Shown: one piece after another, positions 8,913 through 18,693 of the stretch | Position numbering within the stretch: the first letter of the stretch is position 1 | Layout of the letters: each line of letters starts with the position of its first letter | From: an uncultured Tessaracoccus sp. | GTDB lineage: Bacteria; Actinomycetota; Actinomycetes; Propionibacteriales; Propionibacteriaceae | Length of the DNA stretch: 64,000 nucleotides | Assembly: GCF_947255005.1 (NCBI RefSeq) | Contig: NZ_CAMYFI010000007.1 | Span: 5,571-69,570, forward strand | Direction: 5' to 3' | Position numbers and translations under genes: made by a program | Notes under the pieces: model-generated | Told to the model about the DNA's origin: nothing | The model's database searches: none | The model's input: only the letters and a program-made list of their open reading frames with translations

Positions 8913-9818
8913 ATGGCATCCAAAGACATTCGCCCCGCCTCAGTCAGACGGGCGAACAGAAGAGCGAAAGTTGAGCCCATCTACTGGGTGTTTCTACTGC
9001 CCGCACTACTCATCTTCACCCTGCTCATCACGTACCCAGCGATTGAAGGCATCGTCATGAGCTTCACTAACTCAGTGGGATTCGGAGATTTCGACTGGGT
9101 CGGGCCACGCAACTACATTGCATTGTTCCTGGATCCAAATATACTTTCCTCCTATGGATTCACGTTCCTGTTCGCAATCACCACGGTGATACTGGTCAAC
9201 GTCCTCGCATTCTTTCTGGCTTTGGCGCTCACCTCGCGCATCAAGTTTCGGACGGGACTTCGAGCAATTTACGTTATCCCTATGGTGGTTTCAGCCATCA
9301 TCTATTCTTTCGTTTTCAAATTCCTCTTCAATAACTCTCTCCCCAAGCTTGGCGCCTGGCTCGGGAATGAAACACTGAGCTCGAGCCTTCTCTCTAACTC
9401 TGATTGGGCATGGTTCGCTATCGTGATCGTCACAGTCTGGGGGTCGGTTCCGAGCGCGTTACTCATCTACATCGCTGGCTTTACCACCATGCCTGCAGAC
9501 GTCTATGAAGCTAGCGCTATCGACGGAGCCACCGGCTGGAGGAACCTGGTGCACATTACGCTCCCACTGGTCATGGGCTACGTCGGCATCAACTTGCTGG
9601 TCGGTTTCAAAAACTTTCTTCAGGTGTACGACCAGATCGTCGCAATGACGCAGGGTGGGCCAGGCGTTGCTACGCGCAGTGTCTCCTACACCATCTTCAC
9701 TGGCTTCGCAGGCGGCGACTACGCCTATCAGATGGCCAACGCAACCGTCTTCTTCATCATTGCCCTCACCATCGCAGCAGTGCAGCTATGGGCCACGCAA
9801 AGGAACAATGCACGATGA
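8913..9818 (+). CDS. Sugar ABC transporter permease, MalF type
   Basis: Inner-membrane permease subunit of a carbohydrate importer; 301 residues with about six hydrophobic segments, the first near residues 25-45. The EAA loop that contacts the ATPase reads EASAIDGATGWRNLVHITLP. The ATG at 8913 follows AAGGAGAG at a good distance, 23 bases after the binding-protein stop. The stop overlaps the next permease start as ATGA. No ATP-binding subunit is encoded in this cluster, so a shared ATPase of the MsiK/MalK kind encoded elsewhere is expected. Confidence 0.92.
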   Translation: MASKDIRPASVRRANRRAKVEPIYWVFLLPALLIFTLLITYPAIEGIVMSFTNSVGFGDFDWVGPRNYIALFLDPNILSSYGFTFLFAITTVILVNVLAFFLALALTSRIKFRTGLRAIYVIPMVVSAIIYSFVFKFLFNNSLPKLGAWLGNETLSSSLLSNSDWAWFAIVIVTVWGSVPSALLIYIAGFTTMPADVYEASAIDGATGWRNLVHITLPLVMGYVGINLLVGFKNFLQVYDQIVAMTQGGPGVATRSVSYTIFTGFAGGDYAYQMANATVFFIIALTIAAVQLWATQRNNAR

Positions 9819-10696
9819 GTACCGCAATTCTGCCCACCACATCAGCTTCGAAGCCACGCATGCGTGGCCGCGTCGGACAAGAACGCGTCAACTGGCCCCT
9901 CACCGCCCTGCTCGTGTTGGGAAGCTTGACGGTGCTGGTCCCGCTCTACGTGACGGTCACGATGGCTTTCAAGACCACAGCGCAGTCCACCGACGGGGAA
10001 GCCTTCACGCTTCCGGCGCCGTGGAGCCTGGATGGCCTGCGTCAGGCCTGGGAGCTCACCAATTTCCCCCGCGCTTTCCTCATATCTTCGATAGTGACGC
10101 TCCTAGCCGTGGCCGGGGAGATCCTGATTTCTTCCATGGCCTCCTACGCCATCGTGCGTAATTGGCACCGTAAATTCTTCAGATATTCCTTTTACTACCT
10201 TCTCGCCGCCATGTTCATACCATTTCCTGTCGTGGCACTTCCCCAAGTGCGACTGACTGGCATTTTGGGATTAGATAATTTCGTTGGCGTCGCCTTGCTT
10301 CATATCGTTTTCAGCCTGGCGTTTAATACACTACTGTTCACCACATACATACGCTCGATCCCGCTCGACCTCGAAGAATCTATGCGCATGGACGGTGCCT
10401 CGACTTGGAGGACATTTTGGAGGCTTATTTTCCCGCTTCTCGCCCCGATGGCCGCGACCGTGGGAATCTTCGCCTTCCTGTTCTCTTGGAATGATTTCAT
10501 GATGCCATCGCTCATCATTGCCCAGCCAGAGTGGCAGACCATCCCCGTCGTGAACAGCATATTCCAAGACCAATTTAGCAATAACTACAATGTTGCGTTC
10601 TCCTCCTACTTGATGGCCATGGCGCCAGCCATTATTGTTTACATATTTGCGCAGCGTTGGGTGATGTCCGGACTCACACAAGGTGCGATCAAGTAG
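9815..10696 (+). CDS. Sugar ABC transporter permease, MalG type
   Basis: Second permease subunit of the importer, 293 residues with six predicted membrane spans. The EAA loop reads ESMRMDGASTWRTFWRLIFP. The start is the ATG at 9815, which overlaps the preceding stop by four bases and starts MSTAILPTTS; a longer frame from 9788 would run well into the upstream gene. It lies 49 bases before the alpha-glucosidase, in the same operon. Confidence 0.92.
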   Translation: MSTAILPTTSASKPRMRGRVGQERVNWPLTALLVLGSLTVLVPLYVTVTMAFKTTAQSTDGEAFTLPAPWSLDGLRQAWELTNFPRAFLISSIVTLLAVAGEILISSMASYAIVRNWHRKFFRYSFYYLLAAMFIPFPVVALPQVRLTGILGLDNFVGVALLHIVFSLAFNTLLFTTYIRSIPLDLEESMRMDGASTWRTFWRLIFPLLAPMAATVGIFAFLFSWNDFMMPSLIIAQPEWQTIPVVNSIFQDQFSNNYNVAFSSYLMAMAPAIIVYIFAQRWVMSGLTQGAIK

Positions 10697-10745
10697 GAAC
10701 CCGTTTCATCCAGTAATAACCATCGCTTACCGAAAGGCCCCAACC

Positions 10746-12467
10746 ATGGCTTCCGATGCCACAGACATCTTTGCGACACGTCCTGCCGATTGGTGGCGCA
10801 GTGCGGTCGTCTATCAGATCTATCCGCGTTCGTTCCAGGATTCTAATAGCGATGGAATCGGTGATATCCCTGGAATTACGAGCCGCCTCGATTACCTGGA
10901 TAGACTCGGCGTAGATGTTATCTGGTTGTCGCCTGTCTATCAGTCGCCGATGGTTGACAATGGTTACGATATTTCTGATTACCGCGATATCGATCCGACA
11001 TTTGGCTCATTAGCCGACATGGACGAGCTCATCGCGCAAGCACACGCCCGACATATCAAGATTGTTATGGATCTTGTTGTCAATCACACCTCGGACCGGC
11101 ATCCTTGGTTCCGGGAGTCTCGTGATCCCCACTCCCCGCGACGCGACTGGTACTTCTGGCGTCCGGCGAAGCCTGGGACTACCCCAGGGCTTCCGGGGTC
11201 CGAACCAGACGATTCTGGAGCTGCGTTCGAGAATCACGCTTGGCACTATGACGAACGAAGCGGCCAGTACTACTTCGCCATGTTCTCCGCAGGTCAGCCG
11301 GATTTGAACTGGGAGAATCCAGACGTTCGCGCAGCCGTGCACGACATCATGCGTTTTTGGATCGATCGAGGTGTTGATGGGTTCCGTATGGACGTCATCA
11401 ACTTGATTTCAAAGCCGGCAGGGCTTACCCGAGGTGGCCCAGTTGAGCCAGGAGCAGGCAGTTGGCGTCAGGTCGCAAACGGACCACGACTCGATGAGTT
11501 CCTCGCTGAAATGAATGAGGCAGTAGGGCTTTCGCGCCTACACCTGTTGACCGTCGGGGAAATGCCCGATTCCACCATTGACGTGGCTAGGAACGTCACT
11601 GACCCCGCACGACATGAACTGAACATGGTGTTTACGTTCGAGCACATGGGCTTGGATCAGGTAGGAAGTGACAAGTGGGACTTGGCACCTTTACATTTGC
11701 CAGACCTGAAGCGCAACCTTGCTGATTGGCAGGACGGCCTAGCTGACGTCGGCTGGAATTCCTTGTACTTCAATAACCACGACCAACCCCGCGTGGTATC
11801 CCGCTTTGGGGACGACGGTGAGGAGTACCGCGTAGCTTCCGCCAAGACCCTGGCCACGGTGTTGCACCTGCACAAGGGAACGCCGTATATCTATCAAGGC
11901 GAGGAACTGGGGATGACGAATTTCCCGTTCAAGGAAATTGGTGACTACGTCGACGTCGAGTCGCTGCACGAGTACGAATATCGCACTGCGCAAGGCGTAC
12001 CTAGGGAAGACATCATGCGTTCGCTCGCTAGTATGGGTCGAGACAACGCTCGCACCCCCATGCAGTGGGACGGCTCACCTCACGCAGGATTCACCACTCA
12101 TGAGCCGTGGCTAGCCGTGAACCCCAATCATGTCGAGATCAACGCAGCTGCCCAATGTGAGGATCCTGCATCGGTATTCAGCCATTACCAGGCATTGATC
12201 CAGCTGAGGCACACCAACAGGACCGTGCAACTGGGAACATTCCGGCTGCTGCTCGCCGAACATCCGCAACTATGGGCGTTTACCCGCGAGTTGGATGGAG
12301 AGCGGATTCTCGTTATCGCAAACTGCTCCTCAACAGCGCTGACGCTTCCTGCCGCAGAGTTGCCAAACCTGGAAGGATCTGACCTGCTCATCGGCACTCA
12401 CCCGAACACCACGTCGCAGGATCTCCAGCCTTGGGAGTCGCGCGTCGTACGGCTCTCTTCGCAGTGA
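10746..12467 (+). CDS. GH13 alpha-glucosidase (oligo-1,6-glucosidase-like)
   Basis: Intracellular glucosidase releasing glucose from imported oligosaccharides. The start MASDATDIFA at 10746 follows GAAAGG and is used instead of the longer in-frame 10683 start. It has 573 residues. Conserved blocks are DLVVNHTSDRHPWF, GFRMDVINLISK (nucleophile aspartate), LTVGEMPD (acid/base glutamate) and FNNHDQPRVVSRFG. No secretion signal is seen. In this subfamily the residue after the nucleophile influences linkage preference, and valine is typical of enzymes that accept alpha-1,6 bonds; preference for isomaltose- or panose-like sugars is therefore an inference. It closes the ABC operon. Confidence 0.9.
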   Translation: MASDATDIFATRPADWWRSAVVYQIYPRSFQDSNSDGIGDIPGITSRLDYLDRLGVDVIWLSPVYQSPMVDNGYDISDYRDIDPTFGSLADMDELIAQAHARHIKIVMDLVVNHTSDRHPWFRESRDPHSPRRDWYFWRPAKPGTTPGLPGSEPDDSGAAFENHAWHYDERSGQYYFAMFSAGQPDLNWENPDVRAAVHDIMRFWIDRGVDGFRMDVINLISKPAGLTRGGPVEPGAGSWRQVANGPRLDEFLAEMNEAVGLSRLHLLTVGEMPDSTIDVARNVTDPARHELNMVFTFEHMGLDQVGSDKWDLAPLHLPDLKRNLADWQDGLADVGWNSLYFNNHDQPRVVSRFGDDGEEYRVASAKTLATVLHLHKGTPYIYQGEELGMTNFPFKEIGDYVDVESLHEYEYRTAQGVPREDIMRSLASMGRDNARTPMQWDGSPHAGFTTHEPWLAVNPNHVEINAAAQCEDPASVFSHYQALIQLRHTNRTVQLGTFRLLLAEHPQLWAFTRELDGERILVIANCSSTALTLPAAELPNLEGSDLLIGTHPNTTSQDLQPWESRVVRLSSQ

Positions 12468-12551
12468 CACGTCGCCGCGCATCCGAAGCGGAGGCGCCGT
12501 TCGCGTCGCTGCCCCTCAGCCACCCGCATCGGCGCACCCCGAGCACACGTG

Positions 12552-12652
12552 ACCTGTGCGGCTCTGTCCCGGAACATGTGTCACCTGCCTAGCTGCGACG
12601 AGGCGCCGTCGGGAAGCAAGTGACACATGATCCGCTCTGTTGCCGCACAGGT
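12552..12652. repeat. Nested symmetric palindrome upstream of glgB
   Basis: Two perfect inverted repeats share one centre (12602): outer arms 12552-12562 and 12642-12652 (11 bp, ACCTGTGCGGC) and inner arms 12575-12584 and 12620-12629 (10 bp, CATGTGTCAC). The 12-base segments between them pair only partly, and the core adds CGACG/CGTCG. The rest of the 329-base space between the glucosidase and glgB shows no gene. It could be a regulatory RNA structure, a regulator site or a terminator for the ABC operon; there is no T-tract. Confidence 0.8.
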
Positions 12653-12796
12653 TGCAGGTGCTTGACGGAACCGCGACACGTGCCCGACGAGGTTCGCGCC
12701 GGGTAGGCGGGCGGCGGGCACACTCAATGGGTCACCGCACGCGCGAGACTGGATGACGGTACATTGGGGCCAGACACCGATCTTCGAGGAGAAGAC

Positions 12797-14692
12797 ATGG
12801 CACACGACAAGTTCGGCGGACTGACAGGTTGGGACTTCGAGGGGTTCCACAATGGCGGCGACACGGAGATCTGGAAGCGCCTCGGGTCGAAGGTTGTGAC
12901 CGTCGACGACGATGAACGCGGGCCAATCACTGGCGTACGGTTCGCTGTGTGGGCGCCCAATGCGCGTCGGGTACTCGTCACCGGCCCCTTCAACTACTGG
13001 GAGGGCGACGACATGGAGCTCATCCCCGGCTCAGGCGTGTGGGGTCTGTTTATCGAGGGGCTCGGCGAGGAAACCCTGTACAAGTACAAGATCGAAGATC
13101 AATACGGCAACTGGCACGAGAAGGCCGACCCCGTCGCGAAGTTCTCTGAGCAGGCGCCCGCCAACGCGTCGATCGTCTACGAATCGAAGTACGTCTGGTC
13201 CGACGACGAATGGATGGCCAAGCGCCGCGAGGCCAAGCCGCACGCCGAACCGATGAGCATCTACGAGGTGCACCTGGGCGGGTGGCGTCGCGGCAAGTCG
13301 TACCTCCAGCTCGCCGAAGAGCTCGTCGAATACGTGAAGTGGCAGGGTTACACCCACGTCGAGTTCATGCCGCTGGCTGAGCATCCCTACGCGCCCAGCT
13401 GGGGCTACCAGATCACCGGCTACTTCTCCCCCACGTCGCGCTTCGGTAAACCCGACGATCTGCGCTACCTCATCGACCGTCTCCACCAGGCGGGCATCGG
13501 CGTGATCATGGACTGGGTGCCCGGCCATTTCCCCAAGGATGCCTTCGGGCTGGGCCGCTTCGACGGCACCGCCCTCTACGAGCACGCCGACCCGCGCCAG
13601 GGCGAGCACACAGACTGGGGCACCTATATTTTCAACTACGGCCGCAACGAGGTGAAGAGCTTCCTCGTTTCCAACGCGCTCTACTGGGCCCAGGAGTTCC
13701 ACATCGACGGGCTCCGCGTCGACGCGGTTGCTTCCATGCTGTACCTCGATTACTCCCGCAACGAAGGCGAGTGGGTGCCCAACCAGTACGGCGGCCGGGA
13801 GAACCTCGAAGCCATCGACTTCCTCCGCTACGTCAACAGACACCTCTACGAGCGCGAGCCCGGCATCTGCATGATCGCAGAAGAGTCGACGAGCTTCCCC
13901 GGCGTCACGAAGCCCGTCGATGCAGGCGGCCTGGGGTTCGGGCTCAAGTGGAACATGGGCTGGATGAACGACACTCTGCGTTACCTGGAACTCGACCCGG
14001 TGTATCGCCAATACGAGCACAACCTGTTGACCTTCGCGATGGTCTACGCATACTCGGAGAACTACGTGCTACCGATCAGCCACGACGAGGTCGTGCACGG
14101 CAAGGGCTCCATGATCAACAAGGTGCCCCAAGACGACTGGCGCAAGTTCGCGACGCTGCGTGCCTACTACTCGTTCATGTGGAGCTTCCCCGGCAAGCAA
14201 CTCATCTTCATGGGCTGCGAGTTCGGTCAGCGCCCGGAATTCAACGAAGCCGTGAGCCTCGAATGGTGGGTATCCGACATGTGGGGCCACGGCGGCCTCC
14301 AGCGCCTGTTCCGCGACCTCAACACCATCTACCGCGAACACAGCGCCTTGTGGGAGCTCGATAACGATCCCGCCGGGTTCACCTGGATCAATGCTGACGA
14401 CAACAACCACAACACGCTCAGCTGGGTACGCCACGATGTGGAGGGCAACCACGTCGCGTGCATCACCAACTTCTCACCAGAGCCGCTTGTCGACTACGAA
14501 ATCGGTCTGCCCGCAGGCGGCGATTGGAAGGAGATCCTCAACACCGACTCCCCCGTCTACGACGGTTCGGGCCAGTTCGGAAACCTCGGTGAAGTGCACG
14601 CTAAGGACGAACCGTGGAGCCACTTCCCGGCACGCGCAAACGTCACGATCCCACCGCTCGGCTCCATTTGGCTTGAGCGCAGCGCGCGCTGA
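12797..14692 (+). CDS. glgB: 1,4-alpha-glucan branching enzyme GlgB
   Basis: Introduces alpha-1,6 branches into glycogen. From the ATG at 12797 (GAGGAGAA just upstream) it has 631 residues, shorter than the about 730 of two-N-domain GlgBs, so it lacks the N1 module and starts near the CBM48 domain. The barrel carries DWVPGHF near 240, GLRVDAV with the nucleophile near 306, IAEEST near 360 and [14 protein letters not shown] near 425. It is separated from the other GlgE-pathway genes by the lower-GC sugar-uptake cluster. Its stop overlaps the Nudix gene start (TGATG). Confidence 0.95.
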   Translation: MAHDKFGGLTGWDFEGFHNGGDTEIWKRLGSKVVTVDDDERGPITGVRFAVWAPNARRVLVTGPFNYWEGDDMELIPGSGVWGLFIEGLGEETLYKYKIEDQYGNWHEKADPVAKFSEQAPANASIVYESKYVWSDDEWMAKRREAKPHAEPMSIYEVHLGGWRRGKSYLQLAEELVEYVKWQGYTHVEFMPLAEHPYAPSWGYQITGYFSPTSRFGKPDDLRYLIDRLHQAGIGVIMDWVPGHFPKDAFGLGRFDGTALYEHADPRQGEHTDWGTYIFNYGRNEVKSFLVSNALYWAQEFHIDGLRVDAVASMLYLDYSRNEGEWVPNQYGGRENLEAIDFLRYVNRHLYEREPGICMIAEESTSFPGVTKPVDAGGLGFGLKWNMGWMNDTLRYLELDPVYRQYEHNLLTFAMVYAYSENYVLPISHDEVVHGKGSMINKVPQDDWRKFATLRAYYSFMWSFPGKQLIFMGCEFGQRPEFNEAVSLEWWVSDMWGHGGLQRLFRDLNTIYREHSALWELDNDPAGFTWINADDNNHNTLSWVRHDVEGNHVACITNFSPEPLVDYEIGLPAGGDWKEILNTDSPVYDGSGQFGNLGEVHAKDEPWSHFPARANVTIPPLGSIWLERSAR

Positions 14693-15465
14693 TGTCGTCG
14701 GAGTTTCGCGTCTCCGTCTCGCTCTCAGGCGACGGAACCGGCAAGCTATCGTGGTGTGAGCAAGTTGTCGACGTGGAGGTGCTCGAAAAGGGCATCAGCC
14801 TCGCCGCCGACGACGCCATCCTCGGCCACGACCTGCGTCGGCTCACCGTCGAGATCCCGGCCACCGACATCCCCGCCAAAGTGGCACTCCACCAGGCCGG
14901 GTTTCGTCGGGAAGGCCGGCTCCGCGAAGCCGTGCGCGTCCCCGACGGAGGCTTCGTCGACGTACTCGTCTACGCCCGGCTCGCCACCGACGTGGTGTAC
15001 GGCCCGGTTGGTTTCTCGTCAGTGATGAACTCGGCGTTGCCCACGAAGCGCGTGATCGGGCATGCGCTGTGCACGAATCCCGACGGCGAGGTGCTCCTGC
15101 TGGAGACCAACTACAAATCCGACTGGGAGCTACCCGGCGGCGTGATCGAGCCGGGCGAATCACCAAGGCTCGGTGCCGAACGAGAGATCCTGGAAGAGCT
15201 TGGCATCGTCGTGGAGCTCGGACAGCCCGCACTGGTGGACTGGATGCCGCCGTACCTGGGCTGGTCGGACGCCATCGAGTTCCTCTGGCGCGTCCCGCCC
15301 TTCGACGCTGAGGTTGCTCGCCAGCTGCAACCATCCGATGCGGAACTGAAGGCGCTGCACTGGGTGCATCCCGACGAGGTGCCCCAGCACGTCACTGAAC
15401 TATCCGCAAGGCGCATCGCGAAACTGCTCGCCGGGGAAACTGGGTACACCGAAGCCGGGCACTAG
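14692..15465 (+). CDS. Nudix hydrolase with extra N-terminal domain
   Basis: Hydrolase of nucleoside-diphosphate-linked compounds; 257 residues. A full Nudix box is visible near 147-170 (GVIEPGE followed by REILEELGI, matching Gx5Ex7REUxEExGU). About 110 residues precede the Nudix fold and contain stretches reminiscent of a GNAT-like C-terminal half (HQAGFRREGRLREAV), so this may be a small fused domain. The one-base overlap with glgB (TGATG) suggests translational coupling, but the substrate is unknown. It converges with the YbbN-like gene. Confidence 0.82.
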   Translation: MSSEFRVSVSLSGDGTGKLSWCEQVVDVEVLEKGISLAADDAILGHDLRRLTVEIPATDIPAKVALHQAGFRREGRLREAVRVPDGGFVDVLVYARLATDVVYGPVGFSSVMNSALPTKRVIGHALCTNPDGEVLLLETNYKSDWELPGGVIEPGESPRLGAEREILEELGIVVELGQPALVDWMPPYLGWSDAIEFLWRVPPFDAEVARQLQPSDAELKALHWVHPDEVPQHVTELSARRIAKLLAGETGYTEAGH

Positions 15466-15504
15466 GAGCCGACCAGGCTCAACAGGCCGTTAGCTGTTGC
15501 AGGT

Positions 15505-16401
15505 TCAAAACAGCACGGTCGCGAGCCGCCGCCTTGCCTTCAGCACGACGGGATCCGTTCTGCCAATCACTTCGAACAGCTCCAGCACGCGCACGCGCAC
15601 CGTCTCCTTATCTTCTGGTGACGCCGTCGCCGCGAAGCCGAGGAGCCGTTCTAGCGCCTGCTCGTTGGCTCCCTGGATCACCTCGAGGTCGGCCGCCTCG
15701 AGTTGTGCGGCCAAATCGTCGCTCTTTCCGGCGTTTGCCACCACCTGCGCTGGGTCAAAGTGCGTCGAGCGTTCGAGGAGGCTCGCCTGAGCTCGCCCGG
15801 CGATCACTTCAACATCGTTGGGGGTATCTTGCAGCAGCTTGTCGAACTCCTCGACGGCCTTCGCGTAGTCCCCAGCCTCGAGTGCCGCATCCGCAGCCGC
15901 AAACTTAGGGTTCGCGGGCTGCTCGTCGCCGGCGCTCGAAGCAGTCCCTCCCCCGACGGGTTCCGCCCGGCCGGTCATCCCGTTGGCGACGGCTGCCTGC
16001 GCCACCTGCGCCAACACGGCCTTGATCTCTTCTGCGCTCTTCGTGCCCTGGAACAACGGTGCCATCTGGCCCGCGATCAGCGCCACCACCGTCGGCACTG
16101 CCTGCACGCCGAGTGCCTGCGCGATGCGGGGTTGCTCATCGACGTTGACGCGCCCCAGCAGGAAGCGACCTGCCTCGGCATTCACGGCGTCGGCGAGTGC
16201 CTTCGAGACCGTCTCGCCGTTCGGGTCGCGAGGCGAGTAGAACTCGAGCACGACGGGGTGCTGTGCAGATTTAGCGGCCGCCTGCTCGAACTCGGCCTCA
16301 GTGATGGCCATGACGTAGTTGCCGCCAGCGGCTGCGCTAGGCGATTGCGACAAATGGGACAGATCGACGGCGCCGGGACGGTTGAATTGCTCGGAAGTCA
16401 T
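15505..16401 (-). CDS. Thioredoxin-fold co-chaperone-like protein (YbbN/CnoX type)
   Basis: 298 residues with an N-terminal thioredoxin fold (about 40-145) and a C-terminal helical TPR-like region (about 180-298, with DAALEAGDYAKAVEEFDKLL). The usual WCxxC site is replaced by FYSPRDPNG, so there is no redox-active disulfide; the cis-proline context AVPTVVAL is kept. Known members without the disulfide act in holding or delivering unfolded proteins, not in oxidoreduction. The ATG at 16401 follows AGAGG. It is divergent from pgm, with only 54 bases between the starts. Confidence 0.85.
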   Translation of the reverse strand: MTSEQFNRPGAVDLSHLSQSPSAAAGGNYVMAITEAEFEQAAAKSAQHPVVLEFYSPRDPNGETVSKALADAVNAEAGRFLLGRVNVDEQPRIAQALGVQAVPTVVALIAGQMAPLFQGTKSAEEIKAVLAQVAQAAVANGMTGRAEPVGGGTASSAGDEQPANPKFAAADAALEAGDYAKAVEEFDKLLQDTPNDVEVIAGRAQASLLERSTHFDPAQVVANAGKSDDLAAQLEAADLEVIQGANEQALERLLGFAATASPEDKETVRVRVLELFEVIGRTDPVVLKARRRLATVLF

Positions 16402-16455
16402 GCCTCTATATTCCTAGCCCACTCGCAGTTCTTCAAACAGCCATAGGATGGAGGC

Positions 16456-18072
16456 ATGGCACATGAACGCGCGGGCCAGTTGGCCCAGGAATCCGACCTC
16501 ATCGACGTCGATGCGCTATTGAGCGCATATTACGATCTCACCCCAGACCCCAACAATCCCGATCAGCAGGTGGTGTTCGGCACCTCCGGCCACCGCGGAT
16601 CCAGCCTGGACACGAAGTTCAACGAGCTCCACATCGCGGCCACGACGCAGGCCATCGTCGAGTATCGCGCATCACAGGACATCAATGGTCCGCTCTTCAT
16701 CGGCAAGGACACCCATGGGCTCTCGCTGCCCGCGTGGAAAACCGCCATCGAAGTGCTCGCTGCCAACGACGTCCAGGTGCTCGCGGAGCGTGAGGACGAG
16801 TACACGCCCACACCGGCAGTCTCGCGCGCCATCATTCGCTACAACCGTGAGCATGACGCGAAGGCAGACGGCATAGTTGTGACCCCCTCGCACAACCCGC
16901 CCCGCGACGGCGGATTCAAGTACAACCCTCCACACGGCGGCCCAGCAGACACCGACGCCACCTCAGTCATTGCGGCTCGCGCCAATGAACTCATGGCAGA
17001 GCCTTCGGGAATCAAGCGAGTGCCCTACGAACAAGCGGAGGTGCAGCGCTACGACTACCGCACGCCCTACTGCGAGGAGCTGGCGCTGGCGATTGATTTC
17101 GACGCGATCAAGGCCGCTGGCCTGCGCCACGGGGCTGACCCAATGGGTGGCGCGTCGGTGCAGTACTGGCAATTCCTGGCAGAGCAGGGCTTGCCCATCG
17201 AGGTAGTGAACCCAACAGTCGACCCGACGTGGCGCTTCATGACGCTCGACACCGACGGCAAGATCCGCATGGACTGCTCCTCCCCCAATGCCATGGCCTC
17301 GCTCGTACAGCAGCGCGACAAGTTCTCCGTCGCCACCGGTAACGACGCTGACTCCGATCGTCACGGCATCGTAACCCCCGATGCCGGACTCATGAATCCC
17401 AACGCGTATCTCGCCGTGGCTATCCATTATCTGTTCTCGCACCGTCCTGGCTGGAGCGCCGATGCTGGTATCGGCAAGACCTTGGTGAGCTCGTCGCTCA
17501 TCGACAAAGTGGCGAGCAAGCTCGGGCGTAAGCTCGTCGAGGTTCCCGTCGGCTTCAAGTGGTTCGTTCCTGGCCTGATGTCGGGCGCGATCGGCTTCGG
17601 TGGCGAAGAGTCAGCTGGTGCGTCGTTCCTGGACAAGCAAGGCAAGACATGGACGACCGATAAGGATGGCATCCTCTTGAGCTTGCTGGCCTCCGAAATT
17701 ATCGCGGTGACGGGGCAGACTCCCAGCGAGCATTACGCGCTATTGGAGAGCGAATTCGGCAAGTCGTACTATGCGCGCGTCGACGCGGAAGCGAACCGCG
17801 AGCAGAAGGCGCGCCTGGCGAAGTTGAGTCGCGAGGACGTGACCGTTGGTGAGCTCGCCGGTGAGCCCATCACCGCCGTGTTGTCGCACGCTCCCGGCAA
17901 CGACGCGGCGATCGGCGGCATCAAGGTCACCACCGAGCATGCGTGGTTCGCTGCACGCCCGTCGGGCACGGAAGACAAGTACAAGATTTACGCGGAATCA
18001 CTCAAGGATGAGGCTCACCTCGCCGACGTGCAGGCAGCCGCGAAGGAAATCGTCGACGGCGCCCTTGCCTGA
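16456..18072 (+). CDS. pgm: Phosphoglucomutase (alpha-D-glucose-specific)
   Basis: Interconverts glucose-1-phosphate and glucose-6-phosphate, joining glycolysis to glycogen metabolism. It has 538 residues, normal for this bacterial class. The phosphoserine loop TPSHNPPRDGG is near 143, the metal loop GNDADSDRHG near 295, the sugar-binding loop GGEESAG near 378, and the phosphate loop RPSGTEDKYK near the C-terminus. The ATG follows GGAGG. The start of an unused upstream part of the epimerase reading frame touches its stop at 18072. Its position near glgB fits a carbon-storage role. Confidence 0.96.
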   Translation: MAHERAGQLAQESDLIDVDALLSAYYDLTPDPNNPDQQVVFGTSGHRGSSLDTKFNELHIAATTQAIVEYRASQDINGPLFIGKDTHGLSLPAWKTAIEVLAANDVQVLAEREDEYTPTPAVSRAIIRYNREHDAKADGIVVTPSHNPPRDGGFKYNPPHGGPADTDATSVIAARANELMAEPSGIKRVPYEQAEVQRYDYRTPYCEELALAIDFDAIKAAGLRHGADPMGGASVQYWQFLAEQGLPIEVVNPTVDPTWRFMTLDTDGKIRMDCSSPNAMASLVQQRDKFSVATGNDADSDRHGIVTPDAGLMNPNAYLAVAIHYLFSHRPGWSADAGIGKTLVSSSLIDKVASKLGRKLVEVPVGFKWFVPGLMSGAIGFGGEESAGASFLDKQGKTWTTDKDGILLSLLASEIIAVTGQTPSEHYALLESEFGKSYYARVDAEANREQKARLAKLSREDVTVGELAGEPITAVLSHAPGNDAAIGGIKVTTEHAWFAARPSGTEDKYKIYAESLKDEAHLADVQAAAKEIVDGALA

Positions 18073-18143
18073 TGCACCACGCGGCCTGCAGCACTATCCG
18101 ACCCCGACCGCAATCAATTACCTCTATGTGGAAAGCTGGAGCT

Positions 18144-18578
18144 ATGGAGAATCAAGATCTGTTTATCTGCATCGATCACGTTGGCATCGCCGTCCCCGAC
18201 CTGGACGAGGCCATCAAGTACCACGCCGAGAAGTTCGGCTGGCGTGAACTCCACCGTGAAGTGAACGAGGAACAAGGCGTCGCTGAGGCCATGATCGGCA
18301 CCGGCACGCAGGGCGAAGAGAACGCCAAGATTCAGCTGCTCGCACCGCTGAACGAGGAATCCACCATCGCGAAGTTCCTCGATAAGAAGGGCCCGGGCTT
18401 GCAGCAACTCGCCTACCGGGTGGCCGACATCGACCACGTCATGGAGGTGCTGAAGGAACGCGGCGTGCGTCTGCTCTACCCTGAGCCGAAGCGCGGCACC
18501 GCGGATTCCCGCATCAACTTCGTGCACCCGAAGGATGCCGGCGGCGTGCTCCTCGAGCTCGTGGAGTTGAAGAAGTAA
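18144..18578 (+). CDS. mce: Methylmalonyl-CoA epimerase
   Basis: Converts (R)- and (S)-methylmalonyl-CoA, a step of propionate metabolism. It has 144 residues from the ATG at 18144, which GGAG precedes; a further in-frame start at 18072 would add 24 unrelated residues. Paired glyoxalase-fold repeats are visible: IDHVGIAVPDLDEAIKYHAE at the N-terminus, and GLQQLAYRVADIDHVMEVLK with the terminal GGVLLELVEL, carrying metal-binding His and Glu. It is followed by a strong terminator hairpin. With the cobalamin adenosyltransferase at 23632, it points to the B12-dependent propionate pathway. Confidence 0.93.
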   Translation: MENQDLFICIDHVGIAVPDLDEAIKYHAEKFGWRELHREVNEEQGVAEAMIGTGTQGEENAKIQLLAPLNEESTIAKFLDKKGPGLQQLAYRVADIDHVMEVLKERGVRLLYPEPKRGTADSRINFVHPKDAGGVLLELVELKK

Positions 18579-18598
18579 GTTTACTGAACATCGATTCC

Positions 18599-18630
18599 AG
18601 AGGGTGGACATCTACAAGGGTCCACCCTCT
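18599..18630 (+). terminator. Intrinsic terminator-like hairpin after mce
   Basis: Perfect 11-bp arms, 18599-18609 (AGAGGGTGGAC) and 18620-18630, with a 10-base loop, starting 21 bases after the stop and followed by GTTCTTGC. The T-run is weak but the stem is GC-rich and well placed. Confidence 0.75.
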
Positions 18631-18693
18631 GTTCTTGCATCGGGGTAGATATAAGCTGTCCTTGCAGCCCACACGATGCCTAAGGAGACTCAC

